Source of the DNA: Phycisphaerae bacterium
GTDB lineage: Bacteria > Planctomycetota > Phycisphaerae > UBA1845 > JAFGLZ01
Assembly (NCBI GenBank): GCA_016927755.1
Contig: JAFGLZ010000026.1
Location: forward strand, 62,001 to 126,000
DNA length: 64,000 bases
Reading direction: 5' to 3'
A program made the position numbers and the translations under genes. This document shows positions 36,463-43,509 of this stretch, piece by piece (positions within the stretch are counted from its first letter, which is position 1; every line of letters starts with the position of its first letter). Under the pieces are notes generated by a model. It was not told the DNA's origin and ran no database searches. It was given only the letters and a program-made list of their open reading frames with translations.

Positions 36463-36881
36463 TCATGGCGTGGGGATAAGGTTCAGTGTTTTGTCGCCTC
36501 TGACCCTATAGACCAGGAAGTCCCTTCGGTCGAGCGTGAAGACCGTCTCGATCCCCTCCCTTTCTGCCAGGTAGACAAGCGAGGCATCGGCTAGCTGCGC
36601 GCCGAGTTTCTGATACCTATCCATGAATGTAGCCATCCAGGGGGGAGCATCGGCGTCCAGTTCCAGCACCGTGAAGACCCCCCCTCAATGCTGCCGAGGA
36701 AGCGACGAACCGCGTCGGATCGTTTGCGAAGCAACCACGCGACCTCGGTTACCACAGGCCAACTGGTCACAAGCTCCGCGCGGATTGTCTGAAGCTCTTC
36801 CACGCAGATACGGTGGTAGGAATCCTTTCGGGAGAGAATCGCGACAATTGGCCCCGTGTCAACAAGAATGCGATCAGTCAC
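36463..36881 (-). pseudogene. VapC-like PIN-domain toxin, frameshifted
   Basis: Two frames together give one PIN ribonuclease. The first starts at GTG 36881 and reads ILVDTGPIVAILSRKDSYHR, then VVTEVAWLL and VRRFLGSIEGG. At a G7 tract (plus-strand C run, about 36677-36683) the frame breaks; with one more G it would continue as VFTVLELDADAPPWM, then LADASLVYLAEREGIETVFT and LDRRDFLVYRV to the stop at 36463. The catalytic Asp (VDTGP), Glu (TEVAWLL) and later Asp (LADASL) are all present across the two frames. This may be a mutation, a phase-variable tract or an assembly error. Coupled to the antitoxin gene upstream. Confidence 0.75.
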
Positions 36882-37062
36882 GGCCGAGGCCTTCCAGATG
36901 GTCAGGGTTCGTGCTCAGATCGGGGGGGGCGTCGACATGGAAGCTAGAGCCCGCGCCATGATCGCCCAGATCGACTGCGCGCTTGCCGAGATCACCGGCA
37001 CGGAATGACGCGCCGCCACACACGCCCCTTCGTGTTGAAGCCTCGTACTGGGTCCGAGACAT
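36874..37062 (-). CDS. Putative antitoxin of the VapC-like toxin
   Basis: A 62-residue frame ending in APPDLSTNPDHLEGLGRD, matching the C-terminal signature (DLSTNPxxLEGxGR) of small antitoxins encoded next to PIN toxins. Its stop overlaps the toxin GTG (36874-36881), as is typical of TA operons. The start is uncertain; ATG 37062 is the best candidate and frames without that start reach further upstream. Residues before about 30 look atypical, so the true start may lie elsewhere. Confidence 0.45.
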   Translation of the reverse strand: MSRTQYEASTRRGVCGGASFRAGDLGKRAVDLGDHGAGSSFHVDAPPDLSTNPDHLEGLGRD

Positions 37063-37178
37063 GCGAGCCGCAGGATCAGGTCGTGTTCCCGCCTGGACCG
37101 GACCGGAGCTAACGCTAGTAGGACACTCTGTGGTCGATCGGGTGGTGCAGGTCGACCGCCATCCGCGACGCAACCAGT

Positions 37179-37301
37179 GCCCCGTTCACGGGGCTTTCCC
37201 GGCGAAGCCGGGCTGATAGGCCAGTCCTTCAGGACTGGTAGACTGGGCGCCGAACAACCACCCCTGTATCCTCCTCCTGCATGAGCCCGTTTCAACGGGC
37301 T
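37179..37301. repeat. REP-like palindrome cluster upstream of the RAYT gene
   Basis: Four short inverted repeats lie in a row: GCCCCG-TTCA-CGGGGC (37179-37194), CCCGGC-GAA-GCCGGG (37198-37212), CCAGTCC-TTCA-GGACTGG (37221-37238) and AGCCCG-TTTCAA-CGGGCT (37284-37301). They differ in stem sequence but share GC-rich stems and TTCA- or GAA-type loops. The last is the mirror of the palindrome directly after the transposase gene. Confidence 0.75.
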
Positions 37302-37332
37302 TCTGACGGCATCCCCTAATCCGGAGAGGACT

Positions 37333-37815
37333 ATGCCCCGCAACGTCTATTCGGACATCAACCTGCACCTCACGTGGCACACGAAACACGATGCGCCCGT
37401 GCTCGTCGATACGGTGGAGAACCGAACGCACCATTACCTCCGGCACCGCGCCCTGCAGACGCCAGACGTCATCGTGCATGAGGTGGGCGGGACTGAGGAC
37501 CACGTTCATCTGGCCGTCAGCATCCCGCCGACCGTCGTAATCGCCGACTGGATCGGCGAGCTGAAGGGATCATGCTCTCACCATATCAACCACGAGGTGT
37601 GCAATCGCAAGGTCCTTGCCTGGCAGGACGGCTACGGCGTCGTCAGCTTCGGCGCCAAAGACCTAGCCTGGGTCGTGTCGTACGTCCGCAACCAGAGAAA
37701 ACACCACGCCGAGGGACGCGTCTACGACCGGGTGGAACGTACGGACCGCCTGGAGGAACGCGCGCCGGAGCGTAATGAGTCTTCGGAGGATCAGTGCGAT
37801 GAAGAAGCCCGTTGA
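37333..37815 (+). CDS. IS200-like Y1 transposase, REP-associated (RAYT)
   Basis: A 160-residue HUH nuclease. The two metal-binding His are H57 and H59 in EDHVHLAV, and the nucleophilic Tyr is most likely Y117 in WVVSYVRNQRKHH, typical of TnpA_REP proteins. A WQDGYGVVSFG segment is also shared with that family. The C-terminus is charged. It is flanked by palindrome clusters on both sides, the arrangement of a REP/RAYT unit in which a chromosomal single-copy transposase moves small REP palindromes. Whether it still mobilises is unknown; the reading frame and catalytic residues are intact. Confidence 0.85.
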   Translation: MPRNVYSDINLHLTWHTKHDAPVLVDTVENRTHHYLRHRALQTPDVIVHEVGGTEDHVHLAVSIPPTVVIADWIGELKGSCSHHINHEVCNRKVLAWQDGYGVVSFGAKDLAWVVSYVRNQRKHHAEGRVYDRVERTDRLEERAPERNESSEDQCDEEAR

Positions 37816-37929
37816 AACGGGCTGAGATTATCGGGGAAGGAGGGTAATGGTGACGTGCTCCCCGAAACCAGCCCTACAAGGGCTGGCCTAAGGACCCGCC
37901 TGCGGCGGGCAGGCCCGTTGAAACGGGCC
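37806..37929. repeat. REP-like palindrome cluster downstream of the RAYT gene
   Basis: AGCCCG-TTGAAA-CGGGCT (37806-37823, overlapping the end of the gene), CCAGCCC-TACAA-GGGCTGG (37868-37886), CCCGCC-TGC-GGCGGG (37895-37909) and GGCCCG-TTGAAA-CGGGCC (37912-37929). The first is the reverse complement of the last palindrome upstream, so the gene sits between inverted copies. Confidence 0.75.
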
Positions 37930-37949
37930 CAGGGACAGTCCCCCGTGCC

Positions 37950-37973
37950 GAATGGAGCATGGGCTCTCCATTC
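37950..37973. repeat. Palindrome GAATGGAG/CTCCATTC at the PIN scrap
   Basis: An 8-bp stem (37950-37957 and 37966-37973) around CATGGGCT. It abuts the truncated PIN fragment and supplies its in-frame stop. It may mark the junction of an insertion. Confidence 0.5.
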
Positions 37974-38067
37974 ACAGGTCACGGGCGCAACGAGGCTCGA
38001 CGACTTCGTAACAGGTACCCCCAAAGCCGTATGCAGCCAGCAGGACGTTCGCATCCAGAACGACCTT
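37972..38067 (-). pseudogene. N-terminal scrap of a second PIN-domain toxin
   Basis: The minus strand reads KVVLDANVLLAAYGFGGTCY then EVVEPRCARDL before a TGA. VVLDANVLLAA is the first strand and catalytic Asp of PIN proteins of the COG1569 type, and the phrase is cut off after about 30 residues, where the palindromes begin. No start codon lies directly upstream. It is a decayed second toxin near the frameshifted one. Confidence 0.5.
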
Positions 38068-38161
38068 CCCGAGATAGCCTCGAAGATGTCCTGATCGAGT
38101 GCAAAGCCTGCGTTACGGAGGCGCGAAGGTCCTCTGGCAGAGACAACGTTGCCGGCGCGAT

Positions 38162-39517
38162 TCACGCACTCTTGAAGAACGCCTCATACAGTGCGCGAAC
38201 CGCCCGGATGCGGTCCATGGTGCGCAGGCCCAGCATCAGGCTGATCTCGGAGGAGCCCTGGTTGAGCATCTCGATGTTGACGCCGGCGTCGGCCAGGGCC
38301 GTCATGGCCCGGCCCGCCAAGCCCACGGTGTAGCGCATGCCCTCGCCGACGAGCATTACCAGGCTCAGGCCGTGCTCGACGGTGACGTCCTCGGCGCCGA
38401 GTTCCTTCTGAATGCGCTTGGTCACGCGGTGTTCGACGTCCGGGGGGATCTCTTCGTCGCGCAGGATGACCGAGACGTTGTCGACGCCGGAGGGGATGTG
38501 CTCGTAGGAGAGGTCCTCCTCCTCGAAGATCTGCAGGAGCCGCCGGCCGAAGCCGACCTCGCGGTTCATCAGGTACTTCGTCACGTAGACCGTGCAGAAG
38601 CCCTCGCCGCTGGCGATGCCGGTGACCTGCCCGTGGCGGAGCTTTCGGTCGCGGACGATTCGCGTGCCGGGCGCTTCCGGGCGGTCGGTGTTCTTGATGC
38701 AGATCGGGATCCCCGCGCGGACGGCGGGTAGGATGGCCTCGTCGTGCAGCACGGAGAAGCCCGCGTAGGAGAGCTCGCGCATCTCGCGATAGGTCATCTC
38801 CTCGATCGCGGCGGGGTCTTCGATGATCCGCGGGTCGGCGGCGAAGACGGCGTCCACGTCGGTGAAGTTCTCGTAGACGTCCGCGCCGACGGCGGCCGCG
38901 AGGATCGCGCCGGTGATGTCCGACCCCCCGCGGGGGAACGTGGCCACCTTGCCGTCGCGGGTGTAGCCGAAGAAGCCCGGGAAGACGCCGACGCCGTCAA
39001 TCGACCCGAGCGGCTTGAGGTTGTCGTACGACTCGTCCAACACCGCCGCATTGCCGAAGTCGTCGCTAAGGAGCAACCCGGCCTGCCTGGGGTCGATGTA
39101 GCTCGCCTCGACGCCCATGCCCCGCAGCACGCCCGCTGCGAGCTTGGCGCAATTGTCCTCGCCGGCCGCCTTGAGCGCATCCATGAACAGCAGACGGTGC
39201 GACGTGTCCAGCTTCAACCGCCCGCGGAGGTCCTGCTCGATCTGACCGGCCACGTCCTCCTTCAGCCCAAGCTCTCGCTGGATCTCGGCGTAGCGGTCCA
39301 CGACGGCCTTCAGTTCCGCCTCGGCCGATCCCCGTTCGAGAAACGCCTCGGCCAGCGCGATCAGCAGATCGGTGACCTTGATGTCTTTCGAATGGCGCTT
39401 CCCCGGCGCCGAGACGACGACGAGCTTCCGCTCCGGATCCGCCGCGACGATCTCGCAGACCTTGCGGACCTGGGCGGCGCCGGCGAGCGACGTTCCCCCG
39501 AACTTGGCGACCTTCAT
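38162..39517 (-). CDS. Aspartate kinase (monofunctional, two ACT domains)
   Basis: A 451-residue enzyme starting ATG 39517 with the kinase signature KFGGTSLAGA at residues 5-14. The amino-acid kinase domain (about 1-290) has GYTRDGKVATFPRGGSDITG; the C-terminal ACT pair (about 310-451) has YVTKYLMNREVGFGRRLLQIF and LVGEGMRYTVGLAGRAMTAL, which bind feedback inhibitors such as lysine or threonine. It phosphorylates aspartate, entering the lysine, threonine and methionine pathways. No homoserine dehydrogenase domain is fused. Alone here; both neighbours are non-coding or repeat sequence. Confidence 0.9.
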   Translation of the reverse strand: MKVAKFGGTSLAGAAQVRKVCEIVAADPERKLVVVSAPGKRHSKDIKVTDLLIALAEAFLERGSAEAELKAVVDRYAEIQRELGLKEDVAGQIEQDLRGRLKLDTSHRLLFMDALKAAGEDNCAKLAAGVLRGMGVEASYIDPRQAGLLLSDDFGNAAVLDESYDNLKPLGSIDGVGVFPGFFGYTRDGKVATFPRGGSDITGAILAAAVGADVYENFTDVDAVFAADPRIIEDPAAIEEMTYREMRELSYAGFSVLHDEAILPAVRAGIPICIKNTDRPEAPGTRIVRDRKLRHGQVTGIASGEGFCTVYVTKYLMNREVGFGRRLLQIFEEEDLSYEHIPSGVDNVSVILRDEEIPPDVEHRVTKRIQKELGAEDVTVEHGLSLVMLVGEGMRYTVGLAGRAMTALADAGVNIEMLNQGSSEISLMLGLRTMDRIRAVRALYEAFFKSA

Positions 39518-39578
39518 CGGATACTCCCTGTGGGGTCAATCCCGGATTCACTTCACACAGAGCTAAGGGGCCCGCAAG

Positions 39579-39738
39579 AATGAATGAACAGTGTGCTCCT
39601 CGAAGACGTTCGATGCACGGTTCATGGCTTTGGCCATCGGAGACACGATCCCCAACCCGAATTCGTGTCCCCCACCGCTGAAGCGATGGGCCACCCATTC
39701 TTGGCGATCTGTTCAAACAACCCTGCAGGCAGCTTAGC
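39579..39738 (+). repeat. 160-bp dispersed repeat, copy A
   Basis: Aligns without gaps to 51981-52140 with 9 mismatches in 160 (about 94% identity by eye). It lies between the aspartate kinase start (39517) and the DegT gene stop (39777). It starts AATGAATGAACAGTG and ends GCAGGCAGCTTAGC. It contains small inverted repeats (ATGGGCCACCCAT; CGCTGAAGCG). It has no coding potential of its own. Confidence 0.85.
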
Positions 39739-39776
39739 AATGTTATGCTCTCCGGCCCGGTCGCGGCAAGGTCGGC

Positions 39777-40976
39777 TCAGCGGCGGCATAGGGCCCGGAC
39801 GCTGTCGATCAGGTAATCGAGCGCCTCGTTCGTCTGCCGGGGGTTGATCGGGAGGGTCACGAGCCGATCGGCCAGGCGCTCCGCCACGGGGAACTGTCCC
39901 CGGCTAAAGCCCCGCTTCTGGAACGCCGTCGAGAAGTGCAGCGGGATGTAGTGCGTGCCGACCTTGACGCCCCGCTCGCCGAGCATGGCGTATACGAAGT
40001 CCTCCTTGGTCATGCCATACTCGTCCGGGTCGATCTGGATCGGGTACAAGTGGAAGACGTGCTTACAGCCGGGCGAGACGACGGGCAGCGTCACGCCGGG
40101 GACCTCTCGGAGCCCGGCCGAGAGGTAGTCGGCGTTGGCGATCCGGCGGCGGTTGAACTCGTCGAGCTTGCGGAGCTGGACGACGCCGACGGCCGCCTGG
40201 ATGTCGGTCATCCGGAAGTTGTAGCCGGTGTCGTCGAAGTCTTGCCACCAGAACCGCTTGCCCATCGGGACCTTCGCTTCGTCGAGCCGACAGTACTTCG
40301 TGCTGTTGCCGTAGACGCGCGTGCAGTGCGACCGGTAGAGGGCGACGCGCTCGAAGACGTCGGCGTCGTTCGTGACGATGATGCCCCCTTCGCCGAGCGT
40401 CGAGATGTTCTTCTGCTCGTGGAAGCTGAAACAGCCCGTAACGCCCATGCTCCCCGACTTGCGGTGCTTGTATTCGGCGCCGAGGGCGTGACAGGCGTCC
40501 TCGACCACGTGAAACCCGCGCTTGCCGGCCAGGGCCAGGATAGGGTCCATGTCGCAGCACTGGCCGTAGAGGTGAACTGGGATGACGGCCCTGGTGTTGG
40601 GCGTCAGCTTCTCGGCGAGCTGGTCGGGATCCATGTTGTAGGTGTTCGGGTCGACGTCGACGAAGTCGATCTCGGCCCCGAGCGTCGCCGGGGCCGCGGC
40701 CGTTGCGATCCACGTCAGCGGGGTCGTCAAGACGCGATCGCCCTGCCCGACGTCGAGGGCAACCATCGACAGGAAGAGGGCGGCCGTGCCGTTGCTAACG
40801 ACCCGAGCATGCCCGCAACCGCAGTAGGCGGCGAAGTCCTTCTCGAACTGGATGCACGCCTCGCCGCTGGTCGGCGCGCCCTTTCGGAGCACGTCGAGGA
40901 CGGCCTGCTCCTCCTCCGGGCCGTACTCCGTACCGTACTTGATCCGCAGATCGAACTTGATTTTGGGTTCGCTCAT
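39777..40976 (-). CDS. DegT/DnrJ/EryC1/StrS aminotransferase
   Basis: A 399-residue PLP enzyme of the sugar aminotransferase family. The PLP-binding sentence is VVEDACHALGAEYKHRKSGS and the lysine that forms the internal aldimine is in FSFHEQKNISTLGEGG, followed by FRMTDIQAAVGVVQLRKLDE. It transfers an amino group to a keto-sugar or cyclitol; the sugar cannot be read from sequence. It is last of three minus-strand genes linked by ATGA overlaps (40973-40976 and 41875-41878), with the SDR and the transporter upstream. Confidence 0.88.
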   Translation of the reverse strand: MSEPKIKFDLRIKYGTEYGPEEEQAVLDVLRKGAPTSGEACIQFEKDFAAYCGCGHARVVSNGTAALFLSMVALDVGQGDRVLTTPLTWIATAAAPATLGAEIDFVDVDPNTYNMDPDQLAEKLTPNTRAVIPVHLYGQCCDMDPILALAGKRGFHVVEDACHALGAEYKHRKSGSMGVTGCFSFHEQKNISTLGEGGIIVTNDADVFERVALYRSHCTRVYGNSTKYCRLDEAKVPMGKRFWWQDFDDTGYNFRMTDIQAAVGVVQLRKLDEFNRRRIANADYLSAGLREVPGVTLPVVSPGCKHVFHLYPIQIDPDEYGMTKEDFVYAMLGERGVKVGTHYIPLHFSTAFQKRGFSRGQFPVAERLADRLVTLPINPRQTNEALDYLIDSVRALCRR

Positions 40977-41878
40977 GAATCCGCCAGCCCCTTCGTCTCG
41001 AGGATGAGATCGATCCCCTCGTCCAGCGTTCGCATCGGCGTGGCGAGCATCGCCCTGGCCTTTGCGTTGTTCAGCGAGGCGTCTCGCGGCCTCGGCGCGC
41101 GCCCCGGGATGCCGCTTGCGTTCGAGGGGACGACGAGGTCCTTATCATACCCGAGTCTCTCGGCGATGCGGCGGGACATATCCAACCGGCTCAGCACGTC
41201 GCTGCCGGCCAGGTGGAAGCAGCCCGTCAGATCGTTTCCGGCGAGATCGAGCAGCGCCCGGCCCAAGGTGATGACGTCGATGGGGCTGCGGATCTCCTCG
41301 GCGGGGACTTTCTGAACGCGTCCCTCGGCCAGACCGGCGGCCATCTTGGCCAGGAACGAGTTGCCCGTGCCGAGGACCGGCAGGCCCATGACAAGCGAGA
41401 GGCGAGCGATTACGTGGTCGGCGGCGCCTTCCCTGACGGCGGCCTCGGCGGCGACCTTGGTCTCGGCGTAGAAGTTGATCGGTCCGGGCGGGTCGTCCTC
41501 GACGTAGTTGCCTCGCCGGCCGTCGAAGACCGTGTCCGTGGAGAGGAAGACCATCTTGGCGCCGCCCTGCCGGCAGAGCCCGGTCAGCTCGCGCGTCACG
41601 TCGACGTTCAGACGTTGTGCCACGTCTTGATGCGTCTGGCAGTCGTCGATGTCGGCGGCGGCGGCGGCGTGGATGACGGCGTGGGGAGCGACCTGGCGGA
41701 ACGCGTCGGCGAGGGCGTCGCTGTCGAGGATGTCCGTCTGGTGCCAGACGAGGCCCGAGCGCGACAGCGGCGCATCGCGGCGGGAGAGCGCATGTACCTC
41801 CCACTCACCCCGGCCCTGTGCGATAACGCTGCCGGCGACGAAACCCGTTCCGCCCGTCACGAGGAGGCGTTTGCTCAT
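40973..41878 (-). CDS. NAD-dependent epimerase/RmlD-like SDR
   Basis: A 301-residue extended SDR. The Rossmann loop TGGTGFVAGS, the active-site motif INFYAETKVAAE (Tyr and Lys) with the preceding VFLSTDTVFDG, and the C-terminal region typical of dTDP-4-dehydrorhamnose reductase-like proteins are present. It would reduce or epimerise a nucleotide sugar; the sequence does not identify the substrate. Coupled to the DegT enzyme and the transporter by ATGA overlaps. Confidence 0.8.
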   Translation of the reverse strand: MSKRLLVTGGTGFVAGSVIAQGRGEWEVHALSRRDAPLSRSGLVWHQTDILDSDALADAFRQVAPHAVIHAAAAADIDDCQTHQDVAQRLNVDVTRELTGLCRQGGAKMVFLSTDTVFDGRRGNYVEDDPPGPINFYAETKVAAEAAVREGAADHVIARLSLVMGLPVLGTGNSFLAKMAAGLAEGRVQKVPAEEIRSPIDVITLGRALLDLAGNDLTGCFHLAGSDVLSRLDMSRRIAERLGYDKDLVVPSNASGIPGRAPRPRDASLNNAKARAMLATPMRTLDEGIDLILETKGLADS

Positions 41879-43209
41879 GAAGCACCTTCGGACAGCATGT
41901 CGTTGCGCTTGTGGGCCTGGCGCAGGCGAAACATAACCACGAGCATCAGCACCGCAAGCAGGATGGCCATGCCCAGGGCCAGGAGGTTCGTGTTTCGGAT
42001 GCCCTCGTGGATGTCACCCCGGATCAGGTAGCCGATGATCTCCTCCTGCACGATGGGACCGATGCTGCCGAGGCCGTTGACGATGCCGGCCACGGCCACG
42101 CCGTTCCTCGCGCCGGCGACCTGGACCGAGGCCGCCCCGCACAGGAGCGTGTCCGGCCCGTAGATCATGAAGCCGACCAGCCCGAAACAGAAGGCCACGG
42201 CAATGGGTCTGGCGCCGACGTGGATGACGGCGGCGTACCCGACGATCGACCCGAGGGCCATCAGGAAGCAAAGCAAGGCCCAGTTGCCCTTGAAGAGCCG
42301 ATCGAGCGCCCATCCGGCGAGGATCGCCCCGGCAAGGCCCGCGATGTCGAAGATCTGCGAGTAGTAGCTCGCCGGCGCGGCGTCGAGGCCCTGGACGTCG
42401 AGGAAGGCCGGCAGCCAGGAATCGAGGGCGTAGCGGAGGAACTTGATGCAGAAGTAGCTCGCCCCCATCGCCAGGATCACGGGGTTCAGCGCAAGCTGGA
42501 GGTACTGACGGAACGTGACGAGGTCTTCCTGAGAGGCCCGCACCGCGCGCGTGTCCTCGGCGGTTTGATCAACGATCGGCTCGAGACCGACATCCTCCGG
42601 TCGGTTACGCTGCCAGAAGTAGACGAGCCACCAGATGGCGAATGAGACCAGCGTGCATCCCCAGAACGACCATCGCCAGCCGCAAGCGCCGAGCAGGTAT
42701 CCGCCCAGGGACTTCACGACGATGTTGCCCATGAGGTAGCTCGTGGACCAGACGCCCATGATCGTGCCGCGCTCGCGGCGGCGGAGCCACTCCGAGACGG
42801 CGCCGACGGAGCCGGGCCAGCCGCTGGCCTGGACGAGCCCGTTGAAGAACATGAACACGAGGAACGTCTTGTAGGAGTTGGCGAAGCCGAAGACGACGTT
42901 GCAGGCGATGGAGATGCCCAGGCCGCCGAGCAGCAGCACGCGAGGCCCCCACTTGCGTCCGATGAAGCTGTTGATGAACTGGCCGAGCATGTAGGCCACC
43001 AGGAACGACGTCCAGATGTGGGCGGTATCGCCCAGCTCCCAGTGGAACTCGTCGGCCAGCGTCTTCTTGCAGATCGTGAAGACCTTGCGGGTGAGGTAGT
43101 AGCCCCCGTACGCGAAGTACGTGGCGATCAGGATCCGCCATCGCCAGGAGCGTTGTGCGCTCGACAGGGGCGAGAAGGCCGGGCTTGGGTGATCGGATTC
43201 AGTGGGCAA
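41875..43209 (-). CDS. MFS transporter, GlpT/UhpC-like (organophosphate:phosphate antiporter)
   Basis: A 444-residue protein with about 12 membrane helices and an N-terminal tail. The early segment YFAYGGYYLTRKVFTICKKT follows the OPA-family pattern (Y/R/K in the first helix), then RERGTIMGVWSTSYLMGN and FMIYGPDTLLCGAASVQVAG. Family members exchange sugar phosphates or glycerol-3-phosphate for phosphate, but UhpC is a sensor. It is the first gene of the three-gene operon, so an amino-sugar or phospho-sugar may be taken up or sensed before modification (inference). Confidence 0.8.
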   Translation of the reverse strand: MPTESDHPSPAFSPLSSAQRSWRWRILIATYFAYGGYYLTRKVFTICKKTLADEFHWELGDTAHIWTSFLVAYMLGQFINSFIGRKWGPRVLLLGGLGISIACNVVFGFANSYKTFLVFMFFNGLVQASGWPGSVGAVSEWLRRRERGTIMGVWSTSYLMGNIVVKSLGGYLLGACGWRWSFWGCTLVSFAIWWLVYFWQRNRPEDVGLEPIVDQTAEDTRAVRASQEDLVTFRQYLQLALNPVILAMGASYFCIKFLRYALDSWLPAFLDVQGLDAAPASYYSQIFDIAGLAGAILAGWALDRLFKGNWALLCFLMALGSIVGYAAVIHVGARPIAVAFCFGLVGFMIYGPDTLLCGAASVQVAGARNGVAVAGIVNGLGSIGPIVQEEIIGYLIRGDIHEGIRNTNLLALGMAILLAVLMLVVMFRLRQAHKRNDMLSEGAS

Positions 43210-43509
43210 TCGGAAAGCCCCCCTTCATGGGTTCCTCACGCGCGAGAGTTACGCCTGGATTCCCGCCATGGTGTCGTCATGGGCGAGCGAGTTTCGCTTC
43301 GCGTCCGGGGTGGCATGGGTCAACGCCGGATGCGGCCGTGCCCAGGGAACGAAGCACGGGTCCGCGGAACGCCGGGCCGATTCAGAATGAGGCATCCCGT
43401 TGACCCGTGGGTCTTCCGGCCGGGACAATTCCCTGTTGCGGACCCATGCCACCCGCGATGAGACTGCCCGACCGAACGTGGCGCTAGCGGAAAGGACGGC
43501 GAGCCCACA
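43210..43509. other. Intergenic region, no gene seen
   Basis: 300 nt upstream of the transporter gene and downstream of the arabinofuranosidase gene. I found no coding frame with recognisable content. Confidence 0.5.

Noticed and set aside
36591..37343. Further small proteins on the minus strand around the antitoxin
   Set aside because: Overlapping frames give different readings; only the one ending in DLSTNPDHLEGLGRD has family support.
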